Part shown: positions 24,693 to 34,721 of the stretch, in pieces
How positions within the stretch are numbered: position 1 is the stretch's first letter
How the letters are laid out: the number at the start of each line of letters is the position of its first letter
From: JBPOFM01 sp041391925
GTDB taxonomy: Bacteria; Bacteroidota; Bacteroidia; Flavobacteriales; Flavobacteriaceae
Direction of reading: 5' to 3'
Length of the DNA: 64,000 nucleotides
Assembly (NCBI GenBank): GCA_041391925.1
Contig: JAWKNA010000008.1
Span: 1 to 64,000, forward strand
The notes under the pieces: model-generated
Database searches by the model: none
What the model was told of the DNA's origin: nothing
Seen by the model: the letters and a program-made list of their open reading frames with translations, nothing else
Program-made: the position numbers and the translations under genes

Positions 24693-25970
24693 ATGAAAAA
24701 AATAATACAGCTATTGATCCTTACGCTTTCAATATTCGCGTTTGGGCAGAACACCTATTTGCATTGCGGAAAACTGATTGACACCAAGGAAGGCAAAGTA
24801 TTGACCAATAAAACAATCATCATTTCTGGCAAAAAAATCGTTTCGGTTGAGAACGGGTTTGTGGAACCGAAATCTCCAGAAGACAAAATCATCGATTTAA
24901 AAAATAAAACCGTGATGCCTGGACTAACAGATATGCACGTCCATCTGGAGATGGAAACCAATCCAAAAGCCTATTTGGAAGAATACACCTTAAATGATGC
25001 TGATATTGCTTACAATGCTCAAGGTTTTGCAAAAAAAACGCTCATGGCAGGCTTTACAACTGTCAGGGATTTAGGAGGAAGTGGTGTGAATGTCGCTTTG
25101 CGCAATGCCATCAATGAAGGGAAGGTTGTTGGACCTCGTATCTTTACAGCGGAAAAAGCATTGGCAACCACTGGTGGTCATGCTGACCCAACCAATGGAA
25201 GCAAAAAAGACTTAATGGGTGATCCAGGACCAAAAGAGGGTGTCGTTAATGGTGTCGAAGATGCCGCAAAAGCCGTCCGACAACGTTATAAAAACGGAGC
25301 AGATTTAATCAAGATTACAGCTACTGGTGGCGTTTTGAGTGTTGCAAAAAGTGGTCAAAATCCACAATTTACAGTGGAGGAAATCAAAGCTATTTGCGAC
25401 ACAGCCAAAGATTACGGTTTTCACGTGGCCGCACATGCACATGGAGACGAAGGTATGCAACGTGCCATCCTTGGAGGCGTTAAAACCATAGAGCATGGCA
25501 CATTGATGAGTGATGAAACCATGGAACTTATGAAAAAACACGATGTATATCTTGTACCAACCATCACTGCAGGAAGAACCGTTGCCGACAATGCAAAAAT
25601 TGAGGGGTATTATCCTGAAGTCATAGTTCCCAAAGCTCTCGAGATAGGTCCAAAAATTCAAAACACATTTGGAAGGGCTTACAAAAAAGGGGTTGGTATT
25701 GCTTTTGGTACAGATGCTGGTGTTTTCTTTCATGGCGAAAACGGACGGGAGTTTGGATATATGGTCGAAACTGGAATGCCAGCTATGAAAACTATTCAAA
25801 CCGCAACCATCACTCCAGCAATCATTTTAAAAATGGAACAAGAAATTGGGCAAATTGATGCTGGATTTTTTGCCGATATTATTGCAACAGATGATGACCC
25901 GACGGAAAATATAAAAACAATGGAAAATGTCACATTTGTGATGAAAGAAGGAACGATTTACAAAAATTAA
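24693..25970 (+). CDS. Exported amidohydrolase family protein
   Basis: A 425-residue metal-dependent hydrolase with signal peptide (MKKIIQLLILTLSIFAFGQ). It shows the amidohydrolase pattern: GLTDMHVHLEME (H-x-H) near 75, a likely carboxylated lysine in GADLIKITATGG, HVAAHAHGDEG, KTIEHGTLMSDE and FGTDAGVFFHGEN (Asp). It resembles imidazolonepropionase- and Xaa-Pro-dipeptidase-like enzymes found outside the cytoplasm in Bacteroidota. The substrate is unknown, with small peptides or amides most plausible. It lies 10 nt after galE, and upstream of an AraC regulator with a susCD pair. Confidence 0.85.
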   Translation: MKKIIQLLILTLSIFAFGQNTYLHCGKLIDTKEGKVLTNKTIIISGKKIVSVENGFVEPKSPEDKIIDLKNKTVMPGLTDMHVHLEMETNPKAYLEEYTLNDADIAYNAQGFAKKTLMAGFTTVRDLGGSGVNVALRNAINEGKVVGPRIFTAEKALATTGGHADPTNGSKKDLMGDPGPKEGVVNGVEDAAKAVRQRYKNGADLIKITATGGVLSVAKSGQNPQFTVEEIKAICDTAKDYGFHVAAHAHGDEGMQRAILGGVKTIEHGTLMSDETMELMKKHDVYLVPTITAGRTVADNAKIEGYYPEVIVPKALEIGPKIQNTFGRAYKKGVGIAFGTDAGVFFHGENGREFGYMVETGMPAMKTIQTATITPAIILKMEQEIGQIDAGFFADIIATDDDPTENIKTMENVTFVMKEGTIYKN

Positions 25971-25983
25971 TATCCTACATAAA

Positions 25984-26007
25984 GTAAATTCTTATCGGGA
26001 TTTACTT
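25984..26007 (+). terminator. Weak hairpin after the amidohydrolase gene
   Basis: GTAAATTC, TTATCGGG region, ATTTAC forms an 8-bp stem with one wobble 14 nt after the stop. The T-run is poor. Confidence 0.35.
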
Positions 26008-26088
26008 AATTAAGAAAAGTTTATGATTTTTTTTGGATTATGGAATGTAATAATGAAATAATTTTATTAGACAGGCTAATCCAACTAA

Positions 26089-27555
26089 ATGAACCGTTTT
26101 GTAGGCATAGTATTTCTTCTTATAGTATTTGTGTTTTCAATAGACGCAAAGGGTGCCGCCATTGAATCTATACATTCCACAGATTTTGCAGTTGCAAAAG
26201 CATCATTAAAGAGTGAAAGTTCAGAAAAAGTAGATTCTTCAAAAGTTTATCAATTGTTGGCAGTAGCCTCAGCATCGGCGAAAAACAAGGAAAAAGCTGC
26301 TTTTTATTTAGACGCCTACTTAAAACGCACCGCAGATTTATCTATTTTAGAAAATGATGCATTTGATAATCTAAAAGATACACCTGAGTTTGAGTCAATC
26401 TCAAATACCTATTTACCAAGACTCAATGCATTGACATTTATCTATTTGTACGTTGCTTTGATAGGTTTTTTTATAGCATTCATCATTACATTTACTAAAA
26501 ATTGCAGTAAAACTACCAGTTTACTCATTGCTGGTTTTATTGCCATTCACTCTCTTTTTATTCTTGAGTTTGTTTTTTATTATTCCAATTATAGTTTAAG
26601 GTATCCCCATACCTATCTGATGTCATCGCTAGGAGCATTATTATATGGACCATTACTTTATCTGTATTTTAAGAAAATAACCCAGAATTATCAATTACGG
26701 GCTATAGATTTATTGCACTTTTTGCCTTCTGCCATTTTGATGATTGTTCTATTTCCACTGTTTACTTTACCTATGGAAGAAAAAATTAAGATACAATTGG
26801 GCTCAAGCGCTATCTATTCTCAAACAGATTTTCTCTACATAATATTTATACCGAAGTTAATCTCATTGATTATCTATGGGTTTTTTATTAGTAAATTATA
26901 TTATAAAGAAGTTCCAAGTGACAATTCAAATTCTTCAGACAGTGTCGTAACATTTTGGAAAAGAGGTGTTTATAGAATGCATATCATTTATGTATTATCC
27001 TATTTTATTTATGGCATCTCCATAAGTGGCATATTATTCAATGCGAATGAATTACTTTACCATTCGCAAGTGATATCTATGTCAATGATGGTCGTTTACG
27101 TTTCTGGGATGGCATATATTCAACCAAAAGTGTTCAATTTGGAATATTACGGTCTCACTGATAATGATTCATCAATATCAAAATATCAAAAATCGAGTTT
27201 AACAGAGACGTTCTCCTTGGAGCTAAAGGAAAAACTCATGGATCTATTGGTCGATAAAAAGGTTTACAAAGACAACTCTATAAATCTAGATAAACTTTCA
27301 AATAAACTGAATACTTCAAGACACAATACATCACAAATCATCAATGAGCATTTTAATGAGAATTTTTATGAGTTTCTCAATGATTATAGAATAGATGAAG
27401 CCAAAAAACTATTGTTGGTAACCAATGGTGACTCTAAAATGAACATCAATGAAATTCTCTACGAAGTAGGCTTTAACAATAAAGTTTCTTTTAACAATGC
27501 CTTTAAAAAACGGACAGGTCTTACACCCACTCAGTTCCGTAACAGAATGGAGTAA
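26089..27555 (+). CDS. Membrane-anchored AraC-family transcriptional regulator
   Basis: A 488-residue regulator. It has an N-terminal signal (MNRFVGIVFLLIVFVFSIDA), a periplasmic part of about 85 residues, then about seven hydrophobic segments between residues 115 and 350. The C-terminal about 105 residues are a double helix-turn-helix: LDKLSNKLNTSRHNTSQIINEHF and NINEILYEVGFNNKVSFNNAFKKRTGLTPTQFR, the classical AraC signature. It should sense an extracytoplasmic or membrane signal and act directly on DNA. It lies 327 nt upstream of susC in the same orientation, and the likely target is that locus (inference). Confidence 0.88.
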   Translation: MNRFVGIVFLLIVFVFSIDAKGAAIESIHSTDFAVAKASLKSESSEKVDSSKVYQLLAVASASAKNKEKAAFYLDAYLKRTADLSILENDAFDNLKDTPEFESISNTYLPRLNALTFIYLYVALIGFFIAFIITFTKNCSKTTSLLIAGFIAIHSLFILEFVFYYSNYSLRYPHTYLMSSLGALLYGPLLYLYFKKITQNYQLRAIDLLHFLPSAILMIVLFPLFTLPMEEKIKIQLGSSAIYSQTDFLYIIFIPKLISLIIYGFFISKLYYKEVPSDNSNSSDSVVTFWKRGVYRMHIIYVLSYFIYGISISGILFNANELLYHSQVISMSMMVVYVSGMAYIQPKVFNLEYYGLTDNDSSISKYQKSSLTETFSLELKEKLMDLLVDKKVYKDNSINLDKLSNKLNTSRHNTSQIINEHFNENFYEFLNDYRIDEAKKLLLVTNGDSKMNINEILYEVGFNNKVSFNNAFKKRTGLTPTQFRNRME

Positions 27556-27882
27556 TATACTTTTTTATTCCAATGTTGTTTCTTCTTAACATCTTTCCAC
27601 GTTTTATCTATCCTATTTAATTGGTAAACTATTATCGGAATTGACTACATTTTTTACTTCCTAGTGTTCTTTTGTGTTTAAATGAAAGAAAGACATTGGC
27701 AGATAAACTACTTCAACTAAAAAGTTCACTAAACTTTGTTCTCAAAACTTGTAGTTCGTTATTTGGATTAGCCTTCGAAATAAGTCTGCCATTTTTTTCA
27801 TGTCGGATAAAAATCTAAAAACAGATATAAACGCATTGCTGTTCAAATAGCAATAATCAAACATTAATCAAAAATCAAATTT
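27556..27882. other. 327-nt intergenic region upstream of susC
   Basis: No ORF of note. There is no good TTG/TAnnTTTG promoter on the plus strand, only partial matches such as CGTTATTTG near 27760. A small TTGCT/AGCAA inverted repeat lies at about 27836-27853. A promoter without a consensus -33 element would fit dependence on the adjacent AraC activator, but no operator repeat is evident. Confidence 0.5.
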
Positions 27883-30800
27883 ATGAGAATGAAGTTTTAC
27901 TATTTAAGTTTGCTCTTATCGACATTGTTGTTTTCAACTTCTGTTTTTGCCCAGGAAAGGACCATTTCGGGCATCATAACAGATGAAAACAATGTGCCGT
28001 TAGCAGGAGCAACCGTTATCGTCCAAGGAACGACAACGGGAGTATCGGCCGATTTTGATGGCAATTATACCATCAATGCAAAAGTTGGCGATGTACTGCA
28101 ATTCAGCTATGTTGGATATGCCTCGCAATCCTTCACAGTTGGAATTGCCACTACTTTGAATGTCTCAATGCGACCAGACAATACCCTGGACGAGGTAGTA
28201 GTAACTGCATTGGGTATCAAAAGAAAACCTGACGAAATATCATCTTCGTCACAATTGGTTAAAGGTGATAATATCACACAGGCATCCAATCCAGATGCAG
28301 TACAGGCATTGGCCGGAAAAGTTTCGGGTCTTCAAATAAATACCGTGTCATCTGGAGTCAACCCCAATACCCAGATTATATTAAGAGGGGTTAAATCCAT
28401 TTCTGGAGCAAATGAAGCATTGGTGGTCATCGATAACATTATTTCATCTGCCGCCATCCTTTCCAGTTTGGACCCATCGGTGATTGAATCGGTCAACATC
28501 CTCAAAGGGGCACAAGGTGCTGCACTTTATGGTGCCAAAGGCGGTTCTGGGGTTATTATTGTGACTACTAAAAAAGGAACTGATAAAAAAGGAAAGCTTA
28601 GCATTGAGCTCAATTCTTCCACAACTTTTGAGGATATTGCCTATTTACCACAGATGCAAGATCGTTATGGTAAGGGTTATTGGGGAGAAATTGATGCCTT
28701 TGACCAAGGGTCTTGGGGACCGGAATTTGACGGCTCTCTTCAACCTGTTGGGTTGCCTTATCCGACGGTCAATGATTTTAGATATGAAACCTATGAGTTC
28801 AGAAAAGATAATATTGCCGACTTTTTTCAGGTGGGAACCACCTTTCAAAACGGAATTACCTTTAGTGGAGGTGATTCTGATGGGTATTATACTTTAACAG
28901 CCAATACGAGAAACACTGAAGGTTTAATTCCAGATGATAAGTTAAAAAGAGATTTTTTCTCTTTGAATACTGGGAAAACTTTTGGAAAACTAAAACTCGG
29001 TGCCATAGCAAGATATACGACTACTAAATCTGATGTCGTATCCGCTTATGAAAATGATCCGGATAGAATTGTTACGATTGCCGATCAGATTTATTTTCAA
29101 TTATTGCAAACACCTAGCAATGTTGATATTCGGGATTTTGATTCTGGTGACAATCACGATTCTTGGACCGCTTTTGCAAACAGTCCATATTGGGTCAAAG
29201 AAAATTCGCGTGTCGCAACAACCCAAGAACGTACGGATTTATCAGCAGATTTAACCTACGATTTGAACGAACATATCAGTTTTTCTCTTCGGCCTTCCAT
29301 CATGAATTCCAATTATCGATTTGTTGATTTCTTGAATGCTTTTGAGCAAGAATATACGGTGACTGGAGATGCTAGGGACATTACTTCCAATTTGGAAATT
29401 GAAACTGGTTCCTTAAGACGAATTTATGTCGATGCATTTGCAAGCTTCAATTATGATTTGGGAAAAAACATAACTTTTAAATCACTCATAGGATTCAATT
29501 CTTTTGAAGAAGCTGCCTATTTGCATGAGACTTATGGGAGGGATTTGACCATACCTGGTTTTTATGACGTGGATAATATTTCAAGTGGCATACAAGTAGC
29601 TGAAGGAAAATCTAAAGAGCGTTCCCAAGCAGTCTTCGTAAATATGGATTTTGGATACAAAGATTATCTGTTCCTTAACTTAACGGGAAGACAGGATTGG
29701 AGTTCAAGGTTGTTTTTCAATGGTGCAAAAATTGGCGATACAGGATTTTTCTATCCTTCCGCAGGACTTTCGTTCATTCCTACAAGAGCATTTCCAGAAA
29801 TACAGAACGATGTCTTGCATAAAATCAAATTGGGAGCAAGTTATACGAAAGTAGGGAATGTGGGTGCTTTGGCACCTCATAGAATTGTGGATTCAGGCAC
29901 CCAAGCTCCTGGATTTCCTTATACCTCAACTGGGGCAAATGCTTTTATTTTACCGGGAAATACAACAGCTTCTGGAATTGAACCTGAGTTTGTAACTACC
30001 TACGAAGCCCTCATGAATTTGGAGTTATTCAATATTAAAGGAAGGCCTTTAGTTACCTTGGATGCTTCCTACTCACATTACATAAACGAAAATCAATTAT
30101 TGAATACGACGCCATCAAGCACTTCTGGAGTAACACAGGCATTGATTAATGTTGGGGAAACAAAAACGGATGCCTTTGAATTGGATTTGGGCTTAAATCC
30201 TATTAAAACTGAAGACTGGTCATGGAGCGCTAATATAGGATATAGCACTTCCAAAACTACTGTCGTGAAAGTGACCGATGATGCCAACTCCGTAGTAATT
30301 AGAGGGGGAACTCCTGGTATATATGCCATTGAAGGTGAAGAGTTTCCTGTAATTCAAGGAAGTTATTATGAGCGCGATAATCAAGGAAGAGTCATCATCA
30401 ATGAAGCAGGAGAGCCTCAAGTAGCTTCAGGGCTTAAAATTCTAGGGAAGGTAACTCCAGATTATATCATCAATTTTAGCACTAATCTAAACTGGAAAGG
30501 GTTTTCATTATCTGCCACAGGCGATTTTAGGACAGGACATTCATTTTATTCCAATGTCTATAATAATCTCACTGGTCAAGGTCGAAGTTTTTTAACTGCT
30601 GAAAATGGAAGAGGTTATTTTATTTTCCCAAATTCAACTGTAGAAGGTTCAGGAGTTACCAATACTAGTGTGTTGACTGGTCCAAGTTATAGCAGCGTAA
30701 GCGAATATGCGGCCTATCAGAATTTTATTCAGGATGGTGCTTTCTTGGGTGTGGATGAAAACTTTGTCATTGATGCCACTGCCTTGAAAATCAGGGAAAT

Positions 30801-31008
30801 TGCCTTAAGCTATTCCTTGTCAGGCCCGGTGTTGGATAACCTATTTTTAAATGAGGTGGTCTTAGGCGTGAGCGGTAGAAATCTCATTACAGTTTTACCA
30901 AAGGAAAATCGAGGCTATCATGACCCAGAGATTGGCAATGGATTGGAACAGTTCAGCCAAACACCTCCTACCAAATTTTACACCTTGAATGTTAAACTGA
31001 AGTTTTAA
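27883..31008 (+). CDS. SusC/RagA-family TonB-linked outer-membrane transporter
   Basis: A 1041-residue TonB-dependent transporter. Signal peptide ends at SVFAQ; ATG codons at 27883 and 27889 are both possible starts. Residues about 25-105 are a carboxypeptidase-regulatory-like domain (ISGIITDENNVPLAGATVIVQG). The TonB-box-like LDEVVVTALGIKR near 105 precedes the plug (VQALAGKVSGLQI, LRGVKSISGANEALVVIDN, VNILKGAQGAALYG, IIVTTKKG). The remainder is the 22-strand barrel ending TKFYTLNVKLKF. With SusD it imports oligomers, glycans or peptides, across the outer membrane. The substrate is not evident because no degradative enzyme is in the operon. Confidence 0.93.
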   Translation: MRMKFYYLSLLLSTLLFSTSVFAQERTISGIITDENNVPLAGATVIVQGTTTGVSADFDGNYTINAKVGDVLQFSYVGYASQSFTVGIATTLNVSMRPDNTLDEVVVTALGIKRKPDEISSSSQLVKGDNITQASNPDAVQALAGKVSGLQINTVSSGVNPNTQIILRGVKSISGANEALVVIDNIISSAAILSSLDPSVIESVNILKGAQGAALYGAKGGSGVIIVTTKKGTDKKGKLSIELNSSTTFEDIAYLPQMQDRYGKGYWGEIDAFDQGSWGPEFDGSLQPVGLPYPTVNDFRYETYEFRKDNIADFFQVGTTFQNGITFSGGDSDGYYTLTANTRNTEGLIPDDKLKRDFFSLNTGKTFGKLKLGAIARYTTTKSDVVSAYENDPDRIVTIADQIYFQLLQTPSNVDIRDFDSGDNHDSWTAFANSPYWVKENSRVATTQERTDLSADLTYDLNEHISFSLRPSIMNSNYRFVDFLNAFEQEYTVTGDARDITSNLEIETGSLRRIYVDAFASFNYDLGKNITFKSLIGFNSFEEAAYLHETYGRDLTIPGFYDVDNISSGIQVAEGKSKERSQAVFVNMDFGYKDYLFLNLTGRQDWSSRLFFNGAKIGDTGFFYPSAGLSFIPTRAFPEIQNDVLHKIKLGASYTKVGNVGALAPHRIVDSGTQAPGFPYTSTGANAFILPGNTTASGIEPEFVTTYEALMNLELFNIKGRPLVTLDASYSHYINENQLLNTTPSSTSGVTQALINVGETKTDAFELDLGLNPIKTEDWSWSANIGYSTSKTTVVKVTDDANSVVIRGGTPGIYAIEGEEFPVIQGSYYERDNQGRVIINEAGEPQVASGLKILGKVTPDYIINFSTNLNWKGFSLSATGDFRTGHSFYSNVYNNLTGQGRSFLTAENGRGYFIFPNSTVEGSGVTNTSVLTGPSYSSVSEYAAYQNFIQDGAFLGVDENFVIDATALKIREIALSYSLSGPVLDNLFLNEVVLGVSGRNLITVLPKENRGYHDPEIGNGLEQFSQTPPTKFYTLNVKLKF

Positions 31009-31026
31009 TACCTAATACATTACATC

Positions 31027-32541
31027 ATGAAAAACACAAACTATATAAAAACACTATTAATTCTGATATTGGCTTCAATAGCTATATCATGTCAGGATTA
31101 TTTGGATGTCAATACAGACCCAAATGGTCCAGCTTTGGAGAATTTGACACCCGAAATACTTTTGGCCGCTGGTCAAACCCGACCAGTGGAGACTTTAATG
31201 AATGACATGAACCAGGTAGGCAATACGATGCTTGCAACATGGTCTGGCAACAGTCAACAGTTCCAAACCCCATTCAATGTTGAGTTTACACATCAAATCA
31301 ATGCAGATTTTTATGACCAGATTTGGGATCGGCTTTATATAAGAACTAGTACTTTGACTCAGATTATCAATTTTGAAAGCGAGAAAAATTATGACTACTA
31401 TAGGGCTTCTGCAAAAATCTTAAAATCATTTTATTTTCAGTATTTGGTAGATCTTTATGGAGATATTCCTTATTCACAAGCCCATCTAAGAGGGGAAAAC
31501 TTGTTTGCCGAATATGACAACCAATTGGATGTGTACAAGGCATTGGTAGATCAAGTTGATGAAGCAATTCAACTTATAAATACGACAGATTCTGATACCG
31601 CAATTTCCCTATCGGGAAGTGATTATATGTTTGATGGCAACATTGAAAATTGGAAAAAATTTGCCTATACGGTGAAACTAAAGCTTTTGGTACGCCTAAT
31701 GAATTTGGCCGAACAAGATGGTTCCATCATGTCCTATGTGCAAAGTGAGTTTGCCAACCTAAATGGTCCAGATGCAACTTTTGTTGGACTGAATGAAAAT
31801 GTAACGGTAAATCCAGGCTATATTGATGAAGTCGGTAAAATGAGTCCGTTTGCAGAAGTTTACGGCTTTCCTGGTGGCATTGCTACCAACGCTCATAACA
31901 TCGTCGGGCCGACAACTTTTTTGGTTGAGTTTTTAAATGGAACCACCACTGGAGTAGTTGATAATCGTTTGGAACGATTATATATGACCAGAGGAGGCCA
32001 AACAGAAATTACCGGCAATACACAAGGCGGTGTAGGGCTTCCTTCAGAGATTGGACCAGGTTTGTTAAGTTCTCCGGAACAAGATGCCATAGTGATGTCT
32101 GCGGCTGAAGCTTTACTATTGCAATCAGAAGCTGTACAAAGAGGATATTTATCAAATGGACAATCGGCAAAATCACTGTTTGAAGATGCTATTCAATCTT
32201 CGTTTGACCTTGTTGGAGCCGATGGAGCCGATGCATATATTATGAATGCCAATAGTGTTGACAAAATTGGATGGGATGGTTCTGCTAACAAAATTGAAGC
32301 TATCATTACCCAAAAGTGGATTGCCCTTGGCGGTATCAATGGAGCAGAGACTTGGATAGAATTTACAAGGACAGGATTTCCTGCCAATATGCCTCTTTCA
32401 GAAATTACAACTCGTACATCGAGACCTACTCGCTTACTGTATCCAACTTCCGAATATGTGGGCAACACGGCACACGTGAGTGTGTATGGACAAACTACTG
32501 ATTCAGCTTTCGATACTCATATTTTTTGGGATGTTAATTAA
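31027..32541 (+). CDS. SusD/RagB-family surface lipoprotein
   Basis: The substrate-binding lid of the SusC partner, 504 residues. It has a lipoprotein signal with cysteine 22 (AISCQDYLDVNTDPNGP), the LDVNTDPNGP motif of the SusD-like 2 type, TPR-like helices (YYRASAKILKSFYFQYLVDLYGDIPYSQA near 120-150) and late YPTSEYVGN. The Q/YGDIPY segment is diagnostic. It starts 18 nt after susC. Expected at the cell surface, exported via lipoprotein signal peptidase such as the LspA encoded at 34.9 kb. Confidence 0.92.
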   Translation: MKNTNYIKTLLILILASIAISCQDYLDVNTDPNGPALENLTPEILLAAGQTRPVETLMNDMNQVGNTMLATWSGNSQQFQTPFNVEFTHQINADFYDQIWDRLYIRTSTLTQIINFESEKNYDYYRASAKILKSFYFQYLVDLYGDIPYSQAHLRGENLFAEYDNQLDVYKALVDQVDEAIQLINTTDSDTAISLSGSDYMFDGNIENWKKFAYTVKLKLLVRLMNLAEQDGSIMSYVQSEFANLNGPDATFVGLNENVTVNPGYIDEVGKMSPFAEVYGFPGGIATNAHNIVGPTTFLVEFLNGTTTGVVDNRLERLYMTRGGQTEITGNTQGGVGLPSEIGPGLLSSPEQDAIVMSAAEALLLQSEAVQRGYLSNGQSAKSLFEDAIQSSFDLVGADGADAYIMNANSVDKIGWDGSANKIEAIITQKWIALGGINGAETWIEFTRTGFPANMPLSEITTRTSRPTRLLYPTSEYVGNTAHVSVYGQTTDSAFDTHIFWDVN

Positions 32542-32553
32542 AAAAAAGGGATT

Positions 32554-33414
32554 ATGAAAACTATAAAATTAATAAGCATTTTACTCATCGGAACATTGTT
32601 AAATGTGTCCTGTATTGTTGATGATGGCAGACAAGAATTGGAAGAAGATTTTGCAACGACACCTTACGTGGTCGGGTTCAAAAATTCATCATCCACAACA
32701 AGTTTTTTGACCGATGGATCCACACAACTTTTTGAACAACCAATAGATTTAATTAGTGGTGGTAACTTTTCCAATACCCCAGAAATCACTGTTGCCTTTC
32801 AAGTAGATCCGTCAAGTACTGCAATTGCAGGAACCGACTATGATTTTGTGTCTGGAAATGGTACGGCCACCATTCCTGCAAATAGAGATTTTGGAATCAT
32901 TGGCATCAACGTATATACGGACAATATCGATGTTTCCAATCCTAAAACCATCATACTGACCCTTGTAAATACATCTCTTGGAGTTATTGGCGATAATGGA
33001 TCTGTCGAAGGAGAATTTGAAACGGTTACCATTAATTTGGGCGGTGTTTGTTTTTCGGATGCGGCTGGCACTTTTGATATCATGGTCACACGCTCCACAG
33101 GACAGGTTTACAATTTTACCAATGAAGTCATAACTCAAATCGGTGATGCTTTATATCTAACACAATCCACAGGCAGATTCAGTGACCAGCCAGGCGGATT
33201 TGATATCACTGCTCCTCCAAACAATGCAGAAAGAAATGGATTTACATTCACCGAGAACTGTGGCGTCATTACAATTGATTCTCAACCCTTGGGAGATACA
33301 TTTGGCGGAAATCCCGTAAGTGGCTCGGGTAGTCTCGACGAATTTGGAAATATGACAATGACCATAACAGTGGGTGGTGATTCCACTTATAATGTCGTTT
33401 ATACAAAACTTTAA
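32554..33414 (+). CDS. Putative surface lipoprotein of the susCD locus (first)
   Basis: A 286-residue predicted lipoprotein with lipobox NVSC and cysteine 20 followed by IVDDG. Residues about 30-155 resemble a Calx-beta/Ig-like sandwich (PEITVAFQVDPSSTAIAGTDYDF, TATIPAN, KTIILTLVNTS). The C-terminal half is beta-rich and ends GGDSTYNVVYTKL. No catalytic motif is seen. Position 12 nt after susD fits the SusE/SusF slot, binding substrate at the surface (inference from context). Confidence 0.72.
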   Translation: MKTIKLISILLIGTLLNVSCIVDDGRQELEEDFATTPYVVGFKNSSSTTSFLTDGSTQLFEQPIDLISGGNFSNTPEITVAFQVDPSSTAIAGTDYDFVSGNGTATIPANRDFGIIGINVYTDNIDVSNPKTIILTLVNTSLGVIGDNGSVEGEFETVTINLGGVCFSDAAGTFDIMVTRSTGQVYNFTNEVITQIGDALYLTQSTGRFSDQPGGFDITAPPNNAERNGFTFTENCGVITIDSQPLGDTFGGNPVSGSGSLDEFGNMTMTITVGGDSTYNVVYTKL

Positions 33415-33424
33415 AAAAATTACT

Positions 33425-34471
33425 ATGAAAAAAACTAGTTTATACCTCACTGCATTTATCTCTTTAATAGGAATTTTTGCTTCATCATGTCAAGATGATG
33501 ACAGCATCGAACGACGGGGAAAACCAACAGTGACCGTAGAAAATAAAACAGTAACGGTCACTGAAGGTGAAACCGCTACCTTCAATTTGAATGTCGAATA
33601 TCCAGTTGCCAACAAAATAGATATTAGGATTGATGTGCTTGATGAGCAAGGCAACCCGATTGTTGTGGTGGAACCAGCAGATGGAGATGCCAACTCTGGA
33701 AATGGCTATGTGCCTATTGATTTGGATGATATTGTCGTACCTTATAACACTTGGTTTGACTCTGGATATTTCCAATATGGCTATCAAGGTGGTTCAGGTT
33801 ATATTGCAACATTTCCTCCTGGCGTAAGCTCCTTTGATATTGATATTGAAACACTTCAGGACGAATTACCAAATGCCACCAAAACAGTGACTTTACGGTT
33901 TACAGCCACCAACCTTTTGGAAGTGTTGATTGATGAAGAGGTAACCATCAATATTGAAAATTATGTTGGCGAAGACCTTATCACTCGGTTGAATTGGGCA
34001 GGAGATTATCTCGATAGTGGCGAAGAAGCCTGTGATATCGACACTGGTCTTGACCTGGATCTAGAATTGATATATGATGGTGATTATGTACAGACAAGTT
34101 ATGATTTTTGTCCAGAAGAATTAATTATTCTAGGAACAGATCCTGATGGCACTTATACAATAGATGCCAGTTTTTGGACTGGAAATGGCAACACGTCTGC
34201 TGATAATTTAAATATACCTGTCACGATTGATTTCATTAAACCAGGCGTTTTTTCACAAACTGTTGATTTATCAAGTCTATTTCCTCTAAATGATGGTGGT
34301 TTGAACGATGGCAATGATAATGCCATCACTTCCTTTACTGTTGAAAAAACCGGAACCATCTATACGGTAACGGATAGCAATAATACTCAAATAGCCCAAG
34401 GTAGGTTTTCAGCTCCAAAACGAAGCATTCAAGAAAAAAGAATTCTGAAAAATAGAAGAATCAATAATTGA
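33425..34471 (+). CDS. Putative surface lipoprotein of the susCD locus (second)
   Basis: A 348-residue predicted lipoprotein with cysteine 22 (IFASSCQDDDS). The first half is a Calx-beta-like sandwich (VTVENKTVTVTEGETATFNLNV, NATKTVTLRFTATN). The second half is Asp-rich (EEACDIDTGLDLDLELIYDG) and could bind calcium; this is only compositional. The reading frame is open from 33374, but the ATG at 33425 creates a proper lipoprotein signal and avoids overlap with the preceding gene. It ends with a basic tail (KRSIQEKRILKNRRIN), unusual for a surface lipoprotein. Last gene of the locus, 71 nt before a strong terminator. Confidence 0.72.
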   Translation: MKKTSLYLTAFISLIGIFASSCQDDDSIERRGKPTVTVENKTVTVTEGETATFNLNVEYPVANKIDIRIDVLDEQGNPIVVVEPADGDANSGNGYVPIDLDDIVVPYNTWFDSGYFQYGYQGGSGYIATFPPGVSSFDIDIETLQDELPNATKTVTLRFTATNLLEVLIDEEVTINIENYVGEDLITRLNWAGDYLDSGEEACDIDTGLDLDLELIYDGDYVQTSYDFCPEELIILGTDPDGTYTIDASFWTGNGNTSADNLNIPVTIDFIKPGVFSQTVDLSSLFPLNDGGLNDGNDNAITSFTVEKTGTIYTVTDSNNTQIAQGRFSAPKRSIQEKRILKNRRINN

Positions 34472-34542
34472 TATATTGAAATTTAAAGAAATATAATCTA
34501 ATCAATCCCTCAACTAACTAATCAAACTAGGAGTATTTTGCG

Positions 34543-34590
34543 AAAAACCATGTATAAAGATTTCATACTTTATATGTGGTTTTTCTATTA
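34543..34590. terminator. Strong terminator closing the susCD operon
   Basis: AAAAACCATGTATAAAG (34543-34559) pairs with CTTTATATGTGGTTTTT (34568-34584): a 17-bp stem with two wobbles and an 8-nt loop, ending in a T-run on the plus strand. Confidence 0.88.
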
Positions 34591-34667
34591 ATATAACAAT
34601 GATAAGTTGTTTTTATTAGTGAATTAAAAATTAATTGATTGATTAACATGTATTTAACCTCCAAAAC

Positions 34668-34698
34668 TTGCTTATTTCTGCCTTGTTCTGTTTCTTTG
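34668..34698 (+). promoter_or_regulatory. Possible promoter of the 63-residue protein gene
   Basis: TTG (34668-34670), 20-nt spacer and TTTCTTTG (34691-34698), one mismatch to TAnnTTTG; start codon 24 nt downstream. Confidence 0.4.
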
Positions 34699-34721
34699 CA
34701 CCGAATGATAAAGGAATTAAA

